From assembly GCF_002257645.1 (NCBI RefSeq), contig NZ_NQMO01000003.1:1-64000 (forward strand): 64,000 nt of DNA, written 5' to 3'. The position numbers were made by a program, and so were the translations under genes. This document shows positions 18,115 through 27,028 of this stretch, one piece after another. Source of the DNA: Paenibacillus sp. XY044 (GTDB lineage Bacteria > Bacillota > Bacilli > Paenibacillales > Paenibacillaceae). The notes under the pieces are model-generated. The model made no database searches and had not been told where the DNA came from. It saw nothing but the letters and a program-made list of their open reading frames with translations. The number at the start of each line of letters is the position of its first letter. Within the stretch, counting starts at the first letter, position 1.

Positions 18115-18301
18115 CTTGAAGGTACGTCAATCGTGTTTTTCCTTTTTCCGCCACAAATTCGAATTAGGAATTGATGAGAACGTTTGTTTGGGTTATAATG
18201 AGCTTGTTTATATGCGTTTATACATTCAAAAAACGGATTTTTATACATGCAAAAAAGGGATTTTTCCGCATTTCCGCGAATACCAAGTCGAGGTGATGAG
18301 G

Positions 18302-18784
18302 ATGGAGGGACGTGCAGATTTGCTGGTCATGCTGCTGATCGGCGTGCTTCTGATCGTTTGGATCGCTTATGGTCTGAGATCCTGGCTGTTTAACCCTCTG
18401 CCTGCCCGAGTGCCGGAAATGCCGATCAACGAAGAGATACAGGACCATCCTGCGGTAGATTTGCTGGAGGAGGCAGGCTATGAAATGATCGGCGGCAAAA
18501 TCAAAATCCCGCTGCTGTTTGAGGCGGACGGGGAAGAGTATCACAGCCGCCTGTTTATCGATTATGTCGTGAGGGACGATGACGAGGTGTTGTACCTGGT
18601 GAAAGTCGCCAGGAAGCGTCTTCCCCTCGAATGGACCGGTTCCAATCTGCGCGACCGCCTGCTGCCCTATTTTCTACTGTACCCGGGCTCCGGCGGCGTA
18701 CTCTTCGTCGATGTCGATGAAGGGGAAATCCGGCGCATTCATTTTGATTGGGATGAAGAGGACTGGAATGGTTATGATGATTAA
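18302..18784 (+). CDS. Unknown membrane-anchored protein between tlyA and argR
   Basis: I do not recognise a named family. From ATG 18302 (GAGGTGA at 18290-18296) it has 160 residues: one N-terminal membrane helix (about 5-24), a short linker, and a soluble domain with strands IKIPLLFEA, SRLFIDYVV and VLYLVKVARK, then a helix and GGVLFVDVDEGEIRRIHFDW. The order strand-Asp-strand-(x)VK-helix recalls PD-(D/E)XK nuclease folds with the catalytic Glu lost; this is only inference. B. subtilis has no gene here. An ORF extension upstream to 18023 is open but lacks coding character. Confidence 0.75.
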   Translation: MEGRADLLVMLLIGVLLIVWIAYGLRSWLFNPLPARVPEMPINEEIQDHPAVDLLEEAGYEMIGGKIKIPLLFEADGEEYHSRLFIDYVVRDDDEVLYLVKVARKRLPLEWTGSNLRDRLLPYFLLYPGSGGVLFVDVDEGEIRRIHFDWDEEDWNGYDD

Positions 18785-18814
18785 ATATGAGCAACTAACA
18801 TTTGGGAGGCCTAT

Positions 18815-19264
18815 ATGAAAGGACAACGCCATATCAAAATACGAGAGATAATCACCCAGAAGGAGATCGAGACTCAGGATGAGCTGGTCGAGGCTCTGCG
18901 TGAAGCAGGATTTCAGGTGACGCAGGCCACCGTGTCCAGAGACATCAAAGAGCTGCTGTTAATCAAAGTGCCGATGGATGACGGCAGGTATAAATATTCA
19001 CTGCCGACGGATCAGCGCTACAATCCGATTCAGAAACTCAAGCGCGCGCTTGTGGACAATTTCGTGCATATTGATTATACGAACAACCTGGTCGTTATGA
19101 AGTGTCTGCCGGGAACGGCCAATGCCGTTGCCGTTCTGCTGGATAATATGGAATGGAACGAAATTATGGGGACGATCTGCGGTGACGACACGGCACTGAT
19201 CATTTGCCGGACAAATGAGGACAGCGAGCGGCTGGTCCAAATGATCAACAGCTTTATTTCATAG
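18815..19264 (+). CDS. argR: Arginine repressor ArgR/AhrC
   Basis: Arginine-responsive regulator of arginine biosynthesis and catabolism. 149 residues: N-terminal winged helix with [27 protein letters not shown]-terminal hexamerisation and arginine-binding domain with [13 protein letters not shown] and [14 protein letters not shown]. The ribosome site GGGAGG precedes ATG 18815. It stands between tlyA and recN as in B. subtilis. Confidence 0.96.
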   Translation: MKGQRHIKIREIITQKEIETQDELVEALREAGFQVTQATVSRDIKELLLIKVPMDDGRYKYSLPTDQRYNPIQKLKRALVDNFVHIDYTNNLVVMKCLPGTANAVAVLLDNMEWNEIMGTICGDDTALIICRTNEDSERLVQMINSFIS

Positions 19265-19306
19265 TACAAATCATAGATTTGCCTTAGCGGAGGTGCGCTA
19301 TATATC

Positions 19307-21043
19307 ATGCTTTTAACATTAAGTATCCGAAACTTGGCGGTCGTCGAATCGGTCGACGTCCATTTTCATCCGGGCTTTCACGTGCTGACCGGGGAGACCG
19401 GTGCCGGGAAATCCATCATAATTGATGCCTTGGGGCTGATTGCTGGGGGAAGAGGCGTAGCGGACTTAATCCGCTACGGCTGCGACAAGGCGGAAATTGA
19501 AGCGCTGTTTGAGCTGCAGGAAGGGCATCCGGTGTGGGAGGCTTTGGCCAAGATCGGAGTCGGAGGAAGCCATGAAGAGCATTTAATTATCCGCAGGGAG
19601 CTGACATCTCAGGGAAAGAGCACGTCAAGAGTCAATGGGCAGCTTGTCAATTTGACGATGCTGCGGGAAGTCGGCGAACAGCTGGTCAACATTCATGGGC
19701 AGCATGAGCACCAGAACCTTTTGCGTGCGGACAGGCATCTCAGCCTATTGGATACTTATGGGGACGCGCTGATCGGTCCAATCAAACGGGAGTACCAGGA
19801 ACGGTACGCAGCGTTCTCCAAAGTGGAGAAGGAACTGCGCGAATTAATGGATTCCAGCCAGAAAGCTTATCAAATGCTGGATCTTTATCGTTTTCAGTTG
19901 GAGGAAATTTCGGCTGCTTCATTAAAATCCGGAGAAGATGAATGGTTGAGCGAAGAAAGGGTCAAGCTATCCCATAGTGAGAAAATGATGGATGCCGTAT
20001 CCGGATCCTACGAGCTGCTGAATGGTCATCAGGGAATCAGCGTGATCAGTACGTCCATTTCCCGTCTGGAAGATGTCATGAAATATGATGAGAAGGGCTT
20101 ACAGCCGGTGCTTGAGCAGCTGCAGTCTGCCTTTTACCAGCTGGAGGACGCCGCTTTCCAGCTCCGGGATTACCGGGATCAGGTCGAGTTTAACCCCGAA
20201 CGGCTCGAAGAGGTGGAGCAGCGACTGGACCTCATTTCCACGCTCCGCCGTAAATACGGGGACAGCGTGGAACAGATTCTGGCGTATTACGAATCGATCC
20301 TGCAGGAAACGAGCCTGCTGGAGAATAAGGATGAGCGTCTGGAGCATCTCAAATCCCAAAGGGATGGATTGCTGGCCGGTCTGATTGAATCCGCCCAGGA
20401 GCTAAGCGAAGCAAGGCAGCAGTGCGCTGCGGATCTCGCCAGACAAGTGGAGACTGAATTGAAGGACCTTCATATGGAGCGAACTTCGCTGGAAGTCCGG
20501 CTGGAGCGGCTGGATGATCAGCGGGGGATCGAGGTCGATGGCCGGAAGATCAGGCTCACCAGACAGGGACTGGATACCGCTGAATTTATGATATCCCCGA
20601 ACCCGGGCGAGCCGCTGCGGCCGCTTAGCAAAATCGCATCCGGCGGTGAGTTGTCCCGGATGATGCTGGCGATGAAGAGCATTTTTGCACGTCATGACCG
20701 AATTCCGGTCCTAATCTTTGATGAAGTGGACACGGGAGTCAGCGGAAGGGCGGCACAGTCCATTGCCGAGAAGCTGAACAAGCTGGCTGAGACCTGCCAG
20801 GTATTTTCGATTACCCATCTTCCCCAGGTGGCTTGCATGGCAGATCATCAATATTTAATCGAGAAGAACGTAGATGAAGGACGCACGATGACTCGCGTGG
20901 AGGAACTGTCGCCAAAAGGCCGGGTTGAAGAGCTGGCCCGAATGCTGGGCGGGGTGGAAATTACGAAGAAAACGCTCCATCATGCCCAAGAAATGCTGAA
21001 GCTGGCGGACGAGCGGAAAGCCGTCAAATCCGCACCAGAGTAA
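19307..21043 (+). CDS. recN: DNA repair protein RecN
   Basis: SMC-like ATPase acting early at double-strand breaks. 578 residues: Walker A GETGAGKSIIIDALG (about 29-43), QLVNIHGQHEHQNLL, a coiled-coil middle, and the C-terminal ABC signature LSKIASGGELSRMMLA with Walker B VLIFDEVDTGVSG. ATG 19307 is somewhat far from GGAGGTG. Typical order argR-recN-spoIVB. Confidence 0.96.
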   Translation: MLLTLSIRNLAVVESVDVHFHPGFHVLTGETGAGKSIIIDALGLIAGGRGVADLIRYGCDKAEIEALFELQEGHPVWEALAKIGVGGSHEEHLIIRRELTSQGKSTSRVNGQLVNLTMLREVGEQLVNIHGQHEHQNLLRADRHLSLLDTYGDALIGPIKREYQERYAAFSKVEKELRELMDSSQKAYQMLDLYRFQLEEISAASLKSGEDEWLSEERVKLSHSEKMMDAVSGSYELLNGHQGISVISTSISRLEDVMKYDEKGLQPVLEQLQSAFYQLEDAAFQLRDYRDQVEFNPERLEEVEQRLDLISTLRRKYGDSVEQILAYYESILQETSLLENKDERLEHLKSQRDGLLAGLIESAQELSEARQQCAADLARQVETELKDLHMERTSLEVRLERLDDQRGIEVDGRKIRLTRQGLDTAEFMISPNPGEPLRPLSKIASGGELSRMMLAMKSIFARHDRIPVLIFDEVDTGVSGRAAQSIAEKLNKLAETCQVFSITHLPQVACMADHQYLIEKNVDEGRTMTRVEELSPKGRVEELARMLGGVEITKKTLHHAQEMLKLADERKAVKSAPE

Positions 21044-21146
21044 TGATTGACAGTAATAAAAGCCTAGAGGCGGGGTAATCTTAAAGGTACGCAATTGGCG
21101 ACCACCTTTCGTCAAGCGAAAGAAGCAAAAGGGAGCGTGACAGCCA

Positions 21147-22472
21147 TTGAACTCCAGCCTCAGGAATAAAATGCTCGGTCTTTTCATTGTCTTCTTTCTT
21201 TGTTTTTTAGGAACAACAGAGCCGGTGCAGAGCTTGGCTGCCATTCCAAACGAAATCAGGATGTTTACGGGAACGGCACAAGCGCTATCCATGCCGGTGA
21301 CGGCCCAAGCTACCGTCGACCGTCCGGGCGTCCTGCATCTCAACGGTTCCTCCGTAACCGCCAAAGTGACACCCGGCCGTCCATTACAGCTGACGCCGCA
21401 GCATAGCGGAATGGCGAAAGTAACCTTGAAATTATTCGGAACGATCCCTTTTAAAACCGTTCAGATTCAGGTCGTTCCAGGTCTCAAAGTGATTCCTGGC
21501 GGACAAACGATCGGTGTTAAGGTGAAATCTTCGGGCATATTGGTCGTCGGGCATCACCTGGTCAGCGTGGATTCCGATACGAAGGTGTCCCCAGGTGAGA
21601 ATGCCGGGATCCAGCTGGGTGATTTGATGACCCATATGAACGGAGTTCCGATGGACGACGTCGCGAAAGTTGCCAAAGTAGTCGAGGAGGCAGGCAAAAG
21701 CAAGCGACCGCTCGAAATCAAATTCAAACGCGGAAACAAAGAGATGAGCACGAAGCTGTCCCCAGCCTATGATCTGGAAGACAAGGTGTGGCGATTGGGA
21801 CTGTATATTCGCGACTCAGCCGCAGGCGTCGGAACGTTAACCTTCTATGCTCCGGATCAAGGTGTATATGGAGCACTGGGCCATGTCATTACGGATATGA
21901 ACACGCAAACGCCGATTTCCGTCGGCAGCGGCGAAATTTTGCAGTCCAGCGTAACCTCAATATCCAAAAGCCAGGATGGTGAGCCAGGAGAGAAGAGGGC
22001 GCATTTTCTCAAGGAAAGCAAAATATTAGGTAATATTGAGCGCAACACGCATTTCGGAATCTTCGGCAAGATGAATCAAAATCCGGAACACAGCCTGTAT
22101 AAAGAAGGCATCCCGATTGCATTTGCTCAGCAGGTCAAGGAAGGCCCTGCCGAAATTTTGACCGTGGTGGATGGGCAGCAGGTCGAGCGGTTCAAGGTTA
22201 ATATCGTTCATGTGGCGAAGCAGGAATCACCGGCCACCAAAGGTCTGGTCATTCGAATTACCGATCCGCGGCTGCTGGAGAAGACCGGCGGTATCGTCCA
22301 AGGGATGAGCGGAAGCCCCATCGTGCAGGACGGGAAATTGGTAGGAGCGGTTACCCATGTGTTCGTTAACGATCCGAGGTCTGGTTACGGATGCTTTATC
22401 GAGTGGATGCTTCAGGATTCCGGCGTTCTCCCTCAATCCAAAAGTTCTTTAAAAAGTCTTAAGGCCGTTTAG
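21147..22472 (+). CDS. spoIVB: SpoIVB serine peptidase
   Basis: Forespore-secreted S55 peptidase that cleaves SpoIVFA and so triggers pro-sigma-K processing. The 441 residues show an N-terminal membrane/signal segment (about 8-28), a PDZ domain (about 130-200, with GIQLGDLMTHMNGVPMDD), and the S55 domain containing GALGHVITD (His) and GMSGSPIVQDG (nucleophile Ser near 388). The start is TTG at 21147 behind AAAGGGAG, which is weak. The stop lies inside the terminator stem. Confidence 0.95.
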   Translation: MNSSLRNKMLGLFIVFFLCFLGTTEPVQSLAAIPNEIRMFTGTAQALSMPVTAQATVDRPGVLHLNGSSVTAKVTPGRPLQLTPQHSGMAKVTLKLFGTIPFKTVQIQVVPGLKVIPGGQTIGVKVKSSGILVVGHHLVSVDSDTKVSPGENAGIQLGDLMTHMNGVPMDDVAKVAKVVEEAGKSKRPLEIKFKRGNKEMSTKLSPAYDLEDKVWRLGLYIRDSAAGVGTLTFYAPDQGVYGALGHVITDMNTQTPISVGSGEILQSSVTSISKSQDGEPGEKRAHFLKESKILGNIERNTHFGIFGKMNQNPEHSLYKEGIPIAFAQQVKEGPAEILTVVDGQQVERFKVNIVHVAKQESPATKGLVIRITDPRLLEKTGGIVQGMSGSPIVQDGKLVGAVTHVFVNDPRSGYGCFIEWMLQDSGVLPQSKSSLKSLKAV

Positions 22473-22486
22473 CCTTAAGACTTTTT
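22451..22486 (+). terminator. Rho-independent terminator of spoIVB
   Basis: AAAAAGTCTTAAGGC (22451-22465) pairs with GCCTTAAGACTTTTT (22472-22486) around CGTTTA, with the T run at the 3' end. It overlaps the spoIVB stop codon. Confidence 0.93.
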
Positions 22487-22570
22487 GTCGTTTCATCGCG
22501 AAATAGTTAGAATATTGGATAAAAATATTAATTATAATTCAATGTGGCAAAAAAATAAACAAAAATAATT

Positions 22571-22605
22571 TTCGACAGAAGGAATTTAATGTTGGGTGTC
22601 GAAAA
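22571..22605 (+). promoter_or_regulatory. spo0A control region with two Spo0A boxes and a sigma-H-like promoter
   Basis: TTCGACA (22571-22577, reverse of TGTCGAA) and TGTCGAA (22597-22603) match the 0A-box consensus TGnCGAA. Between them AGAAGGAATT resembles a sigma-H -35, with GTCGAAAAC as a possible -10. B. subtilis spo0A is sigma-H driven and autoregulated, so the arrangement makes sense. Confidence 0.65.
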
Positions 22606-22656
22606 CTTATCTCTGCAGAAAAATAAGGGAATACGATTCTAAGGAGGAAGCAGCCA

Positions 22657-23460
22657 GTGCAAAAAATAGAGGTATTGTTGGCAGATGATAACCGGGAATT
22701 CACGAATTTGCTTGCGGAATATATTACCGAGCAAGACGATATGATGGTAACGGGAATCGCCTATAATGGCGAGGAAGTGCTAAATATGATCAGTGAATCG
22801 AGAAAAATTCCGGACGTACTGATCTTGGACATTATTATGCCGCATCTGGACGGATTGGGTGTTCTTGAAAGATTGCGTGAGATGAATCTGTCCCCACAGC
22901 CTAAAATCATTATGCTGACTGCTTTCGGCCAGGAGAACATCACCCAAAGAGCGGTACAACTCGGTGCTTCTTACTACATTCTTAAACCGTTTGACATGGA
23001 GGTTCTGGCCAGCCGCATTCGTCAGCTCGTAGGGCAGCAGCATGTCACGACAGGCAGTATGACGGTATCGACGACCAAATCCAATGTGGTACCGATGGCG
23101 AAAGGAAAAAACCTCGACGCCAACATTACGTCCATCATTCACGAGATCGGGGTACCGGCCCATATCAAAGGTTACCAATATTTGCGCGAAGCGATTACGA
23201 TGGTCTACAACAACATCGAAATCCTCGGTGCCATTACCAAAACGCTGTATCCGGCGATTGCCGAAAAGTTCAAAACGACGCCATCCCGCGTTGAGCGTGC
23301 CATTCGCCACGCAATCGAAGTAGCCTGGACGCGAGGCAATATCGACTCCATCAGCCATCTGTTCGGCTACACCATCAATATCAGCAAGTCCAAGCCGACC
23401 AACAGCGAATTTATCGCCATGGTGGCCGACAAGCTGCGGATTGAGCATAAGGTGTCGTGA
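22657..23460 (+). CDS. spo0A: Sporulation transcription factor Spo0A
   Basis: Master response regulator of sporulation. 267 residues: receiver domain with acidic pair Asp10/Asp11, phospho-acceptor Asp58 (VLILDIIMP) and Lys110 (ILKPF), a linker, and the C-terminal DNA-binding domain with [21 protein letters not shown] and the recognition helix region [20 protein letters not shown]. The start is GTG 22657 behind AAGGAGGA. Expected input is the phosphorelay. Confidence 0.98.
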   Translation: MQKIEVLLADDNREFTNLLAEYITEQDDMMVTGIAYNGEEVLNMISESRKIPDVLILDIIMPHLDGLGVLERLREMNLSPQPKIIMLTAFGQENITQRAVQLGASYYILKPFDMEVLASRIRQLVGQQHVTTGSMTVSTTKSNVVPMAKGKNLDANITSIIHEIGVPAHIKGYQYLREAITMVYNNIEILGAITKTLYPAIAEKFKTTPSRVERAIRHAIEVAWTRGNIDSISHLFGYTINISKSKPTNSEFIAMVADKLRIEHKVS

Positions 23461-23485
23461 AAGGAATAGCATGACCCTAAAGAAT

Positions 23486-23526
23486 ACGCCATACTATGAC
23501 GATGATCATAGTATGGCGTTTTTTTT
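23486..23526 (+). terminator. Rho-independent terminator of spo0A
   Basis: ACGCCATACTATGA (23486-23499) pairs perfectly with TCATAGTATGGCGT (23506-23519), followed by a run of T. Confidence 0.95.
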
Positions 23527-23542
23527 GAATTCGAAAAAAAAA

Positions 23543-23565
23543 CCGCTAAAATGCGGTCTGGCTTC
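23543..23565. repeat. Dispersed hairpin repeat, copy B
   Basis: CCGCTAAAATGCGG then TCTGGCTTC, nearly identical to copy A at 18093-18114. Reverse-strand reading gives ACCGC-ATTTTA-GCGGT followed by nine T, a terminator-like form with no reverse-strand gene in sight to terminate. Confidence 0.55.
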
Positions 23566-23809
23566 TTAAAATGTATTGTCGATAGACGTTTTTCTCTAAT
23601 GGAATGTTGATCCATCTGCCGGTGAATGATGATATCCAATTTTTTCAAAAGGGTAATAATATATAGATTGAGCTAAAGTTTTGCATTTTCTTAAGTTCAT
23701 TCTATAAGTTACAAAGTTTTATCTGGATATCAAGCCTAAATAAATTTACACTTAAACTAATCATCAAAAATTGGAAAAAAGCTAGGCGAATAAGGGAAGG
23801 AGTTTAACA
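23566..23809 (+). promoter_or_regulatory. AT-rich upstream region with candidate promoter
   Basis: The stretch before the stalk-domain gene is clearly more AT-rich than its surroundings. TTGCAT (23681-23686) and TATAAG (23703-23708) with 16 bases between form a plausible sigma-A promoter about 100 bases upstream of the TTG start. No gene is supported here. Confidence 0.45.
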
Positions 23810-24649
23810 TTGAAAGCTAAAGGATGGATCATTGCCGCGGCAGCTGCGATTGCGTTATCGGCAACTTCAATTATGGTCGTGGCGAAACCCGACCCGATCA
23901 AAGTCATGCGCAACGGAACCGAGTGGGTGACGGAAGCTGCACCCGTTCAAATAGATGATGAAATCATGATACCACTGAATACCTTCGGCAAGCTTGTTGG
24001 CAAACAAGTCACCTATAACAGTCAAACCAACACAGTCAGTATTGATGACAAGAAACAGATACCTTTTGCGCAATCCGACGACAAGAAGATCCAGATCAGC
24101 GGGGATGTGGGCGAAACGGGAACCTACGATAACTTAACGCTGACAACGGAGACCTTCAGCCGTCACATCCCGGGTTACAATGTGGCCAATCTAGGATATG
24201 CCCCGATCATCGAAAGGACCGATTTGACGGGGGATGGCAAGAAGGATATTGTCATTATTTTAACGACAGGATATGGAACCGGGGTATATGCATCAAATCC
24301 ACTCGTGTATACCGAAACAGCGGATTCCATACCCGTTGAAGATGCCTATACGGCGTTTCTGAAGCAGTTCAGCAGTAAAGTGACGGACAAGCAAATCGAG
24401 CTGGATATTCACGGCGAGCGAACGGTCATCCCCGTTTCCAAACTGCAGTCCGGCCCCGTGAAATTCCCGCCCGGGATTGGAAGCGTTATGTATTACACGC
24501 TGGAGGGCAACACCCTAAAAGCGACGACAGCCGTGCAGGTATCTCCCGCCGAATTTATCGGCGATTTAGCCTTGAGCTACACGTTTAAAAACGGCCTGCT
24601 CCAGGCAGGTGAAGCTCAATTTACCTTGTACCCTGAGTATGGTTCGTGA
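23810..24649 (+). CDS. Secreted protein with copper amine oxidase N-terminal-like (stalk) domain
   Basis: A 279-residue exported protein. The signal peptide is about residues 1-25 (AAAAAIALSATSIMVVA). Residues about 30-85 match the copper amine oxidase N-terminal-like stalk domain common in Paenibacillus surface proteins (IMIPLNTFGKLVGKQVTYNSQTNTVSI). The rest contains a DLTGDGKKDIVIIL segment resembling an FG-GAP or EF-hand-like Ca-binding loop. The start is TTG behind GGAAGGAG. It has no enzymatic motif; probably a cell-wall or sensor-type binding protein. Its operon relation with the next gene is possible (63-base gap). Confidence 0.75.
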   Translation: MKAKGWIIAAAAAIALSATSIMVVAKPDPIKVMRNGTEWVTEAAPVQIDDEIMIPLNTFGKLVGKQVTYNSQTNTVSIDDKKQIPFAQSDDKKIQISGDVGETGTYDNLTLTTETFSRHIPGYNVANLGYAPIIERTDLTGDGKKDIVIILTTGYGTGVYASNPLVYTETADSIPVEDAYTAFLKQFSSKVTDKQIELDIHGERTVIPVSKLQSGPVKFPPGIGSVMYYTLEGNTLKATTAVQVSPAEFIGDLALSYTFKNGLLQAGEAQFTLYPEYGS

Positions 24650-24711
24650 TAAGATAACGTTCTGGCAGTTATTACTAACTTTTTGAGGCTACAGCCGTGA
24701 AAGGAACGATG

Positions 24712-25602
24712 ATGAAGACATCCAAGATTTCTACTTTACTGCTGACAGGCGTCATCACGGCGATGCTATTCCTAAGCGGATGCAGTCTGGAGATTATCCC
24801 GGCCGCACCGGAGAACGACAGCAAGCCGGCGAGCACGGGCGAAGGGAACCTCCGGGTCGTTTTTCTTGATGTAGGGCAAGGAGCTTCTCAGCTTATTATT
24901 TCCCCTTCCGGTAAAACGATGTTGATAGATGCGGGAAACAATGACAAAGAAGAACTGATGCTGCAATATATGGAGCAGTACGGCATCACCAAGCTGGACA
25001 CGGTGATCGGAACTCATCCGGATGCCGATCACATCGGCGGATTGGACGCCGTCATTAATCACATTCCGGTAGGCAGCATTTATATGCCCAAAGCACAGGC
25101 CAATACGAAAACGTTTGAATCCGTTCTGCGTGCCATCAAGAATAAAAAGCTGAAAGTACAAACGGCGAAAGCGGGGATTTCTTGGGATATGGACGACGAA
25201 GTTCACGTCGATATGCTGGCGCCGCATAAAAGTTATGACGATTCGAATAATATGAGCGCCGTGGTGAAAATAACGTATGGCCGGACTTCTTTTCTGCTAA
25301 CCGGTGACGCGGAAGCGGACAGCGAGCGGGATATGCTCCAGGCTGGGGCGGATTTGCAGGCGGATGTGATGCTGGTAGGGCACCACGGCTCCAAGTCGTC
25401 GACCACACTCGCATTCCTCAAACGGGTCCATCCGAAATACGCCGTTATTCAGGTAGGGGCAGACAATACATACGGACATCCGAAAAGCGTCATCCTAAAC
25501 CGGCTCAAGCAGCAGGGCGTCACGGTATACCGCAACGATCTTCAGGGAACGATTGAAGCGGAGTCGAACGGGCAGAAGGTAACATTCCGAACGGAAAGGT
25601 GA
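24712..25602 (+). CDS. Lipoprotein with ComEC/Rec2-type metallo-beta-lactamase domain
   Basis: A hydrolase like the C-terminal domain of the DNA uptake channel ComEC, here stand-alone and lipid-anchored. The lipobox LSGC follows a signal peptide; from about residue 45 the metallo-beta-lactamase fold begins (VVFLDVGQGASQLIISP), with the metal motif THPDADHIGG, then LLTGDAEADSE and VGHHGSKSST. Start uncertain: GTG 24697, ATG 24709 or ATG 24712; the last is best spaced from AAAGGA. A role in extracellular DNA or other phosphoester hydrolysis is inferred from the family. Confidence 0.82.
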   Translation: MKTSKISTLLLTGVITAMLFLSGCSLEIIPAAPENDSKPASTGEGNLRVVFLDVGQGASQLIISPSGKTMLIDAGNNDKEELMLQYMEQYGITKLDTVIGTHPDADHIGGLDAVINHIPVGSIYMPKAQANTKTFESVLRAIKNKKLKVQTAKAGISWDMDDEVHVDMLAPHKSYDDSNNMSAVVKITYGRTSFLLTGDAEADSERDMLQAGADLQADVMLVGHHGSKSSTTLAFLKRVHPKYAVIQVGADNTYGHPKSVILNRLKQQGVTVYRNDLQGTIEAESNGQKVTFRTER

Positions 25603-25607
25603 GAACG

Positions 25608-25820
25608 ATGACAGGATATGTCGAAGGCTTTGATGGACCGTTTTGCCGGATTGAAGTGGACGGTAATATCCAGGCCGTTCCCCGTGAACAAGTAGATCCC
25701 AGGGTGAAGGCGGGAGACGCCGTGGAACGAAAGGGCGGAATTTGGGTGACCGATCCGGCTGCAACCAAACGGCGCACGGACGAAATCAAAAAGTTAATGG
25801 ACGATGTTTGGGAATCATAA
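25608..25820 (+). CDS. DUF3006 domain protein
   Basis: A 70-residue DUF3006 protein (TGYVEGFDGPFCRIEVDG, then VPREQVDPRVKAGDAVERKGGIW). DUF3006 genes are often next to ComEC-like metallo-beta-lactamases, as here. ATG 25608 follows AAAGGTGAG; a GTG at 25599 overlaps the preceding stop. The small beta-barrel-like protein has no known function. Confidence 0.8.
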   Translation: MTGYVEGFDGPFCRIEVDGNIQAVPREQVDPRVKAGDAVERKGGIWVTDPAATKRRTDEIKKLMDDVWES

Positions 25821-25882
25821 AAAAACTCTTCGCTGGATGATGTGCTGATTCATTGCGCTCATCATCCCGAAGAGTTTTTTTA
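25819..25882. terminator. Bidirectional terminator between DUF3006 gene and tdk
   Basis: AAAAAACTCTTCG plus GGATGATG (25835-25842) pairs with CATCATCC (25860-25867) plus CGAAGAGTTTTTT. The A/T flanks make it work in both directions for the two convergent genes. Confidence 0.9.
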
Positions 25883-25887
25883 TATCG

Positions 25888-26493
25888 TCAGGCGCTTCCT
25901 TTGGCGCTGACTTTGTGCGGTGGAACAAAGCAGCACCGGCACCGCGGCTCGTAGTCATCGGAATCCCCGATCATAATGACCGAGCCCAGTGGAGCGGGGT
26001 GGCCGTTGACAATCCGCTGCGTAAACACGGCTTCCGGGCTGCCGCATACCGCACAGAAGGCGGTCAGCAGCTGGATGTCATCCGCCATGGCCAGCAGGCC
26101 GCCGATGTAGCCGAATTCTTTTCCGCGATAGTCCAGATTCAGCCCGTCCACAATGACATGCTTTCCGTTATATGCCAGCTCTTCCACCAGACCGAGAATT
26201 GGCTTGCTGAAGAACTGGACCTCGTCAAAAGCGACCACATCCGCGTCTACCGTTTCCGCGATGATGTTTGCCGTGATGTCAGCCGTCAGCTGCCGCGGAA
26301 TGGAGATGGCCGGCAGCCGGTATCCGATCCGGCTGACGATCTCGTCCTTCGCGTAGCGCTGATCTTCCTCAGGCTTGTAAGCCACCAGCTTTTTCCGGCC
26401 GTATTGGATCAGTTTTTGGCATCGGCGGATGAGCTCACCCGATTTCTCGCTAAACATGGGTCCCGTAATTACGGTAATCCGTCCTTTATTCAC
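25888..26493 (-). CDS. tdk: Thymidine kinase with atypical P-loop
   Basis: TK1-type thymidine kinase for thymidine salvage, 201 residues. Seen: P-loop region GPMFSEKSGELIRR (11-24), where the usually invariant Gly before Lys is Glu (codon GAG, 26448-26446), the catalytic DEVQFF (Glu91), and zinc ligands CAVC (146-149) and CRCC (184-187). The start is GTG behind AAAGGAG on the reverse strand. Whether it retains activity is uncertain because of the P-loop change. Confidence 0.88.
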   Translation of the reverse strand: MNKGRITVITGPMFSEKSGELIRRCQKLIQYGRKKLVAYKPEEDQRYAKDEIVSRIGYRLPAISIPRQLTADITANIIAETVDADVVAFDEVQFFSKPILGLVEELAYNGKHVIVDGLNLDYRGKEFGYIGGLLAMADDIQLLTAFCAVCGSPEAVFTQRIVNGHPAPLGSVIMIGDSDDYEPRCRCCFVPPHKVSAKGSA

Positions 26494-26690
26494 GTTCAGC
26501 CTGCTCCTTTCCCATTAGCAAAACCCGTTCATGTTCTATATGATGACAAAACACGAAAAATTGCGACTTTTATAGAGTACCACAATTAAAACGGACATGG
26601 CTACAAAAATAACCGAAAGTGGCGTGAAGGGTTTTGCCGTGGTATGGTTAACGTAAGCAGGAACGAATGAGCATGTGGAGGAGACGCATC

Positions 26691-26903
26691 ATGCAGGAAA
26701 AAATAGAAGCTTACAAAACTAGAATAGCTGAATTGTCAGCAGAGCTCGGCAACCATCCGCAAGTGGAAGAGCTGCTTGGCAGCCTGCTCGCGGATCTCGA
26801 AGATGCGGTTCAGCAAAACCATAAACTGCGGCTCACGCTGCTGAAATCTTCGTCGAAAGAATCCCGAATGTCCACGAAGCTGAGAGAGGCGCTGTACGAG
26901 TAA
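26691..26903 (+). CDS. Small coiled-coil hypothetical protein
   Basis: A 70-residue hydrophilic protein, mostly helical with heptad-like leucines (IAELSAELGNHPQVEELLGSLLADLEDAV). ATG 26691 follows GTGGAGGAG. There is no recognisable family. The monocistronic position after tdk and the good ribosome site argue that it is real. Confidence 0.6.
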   Translation: MQEKIEAYKTRIAELSAELGNHPQVEELLGSLLADLEDAVQQNHKLRLTLLKSSSKESRMSTKLREALYE

Positions 26904-27028
26904 TTTTTATCGGTCTGGTAAACGGCTGGTAACCTGCCACAGGATTCTGCGGCAAATTCGGATACACCAATTCGCACTCCCCGCTATATTCTAAAGAAAG
27001 CAGAAATATGTTGAAGCGGGGTGATTTG

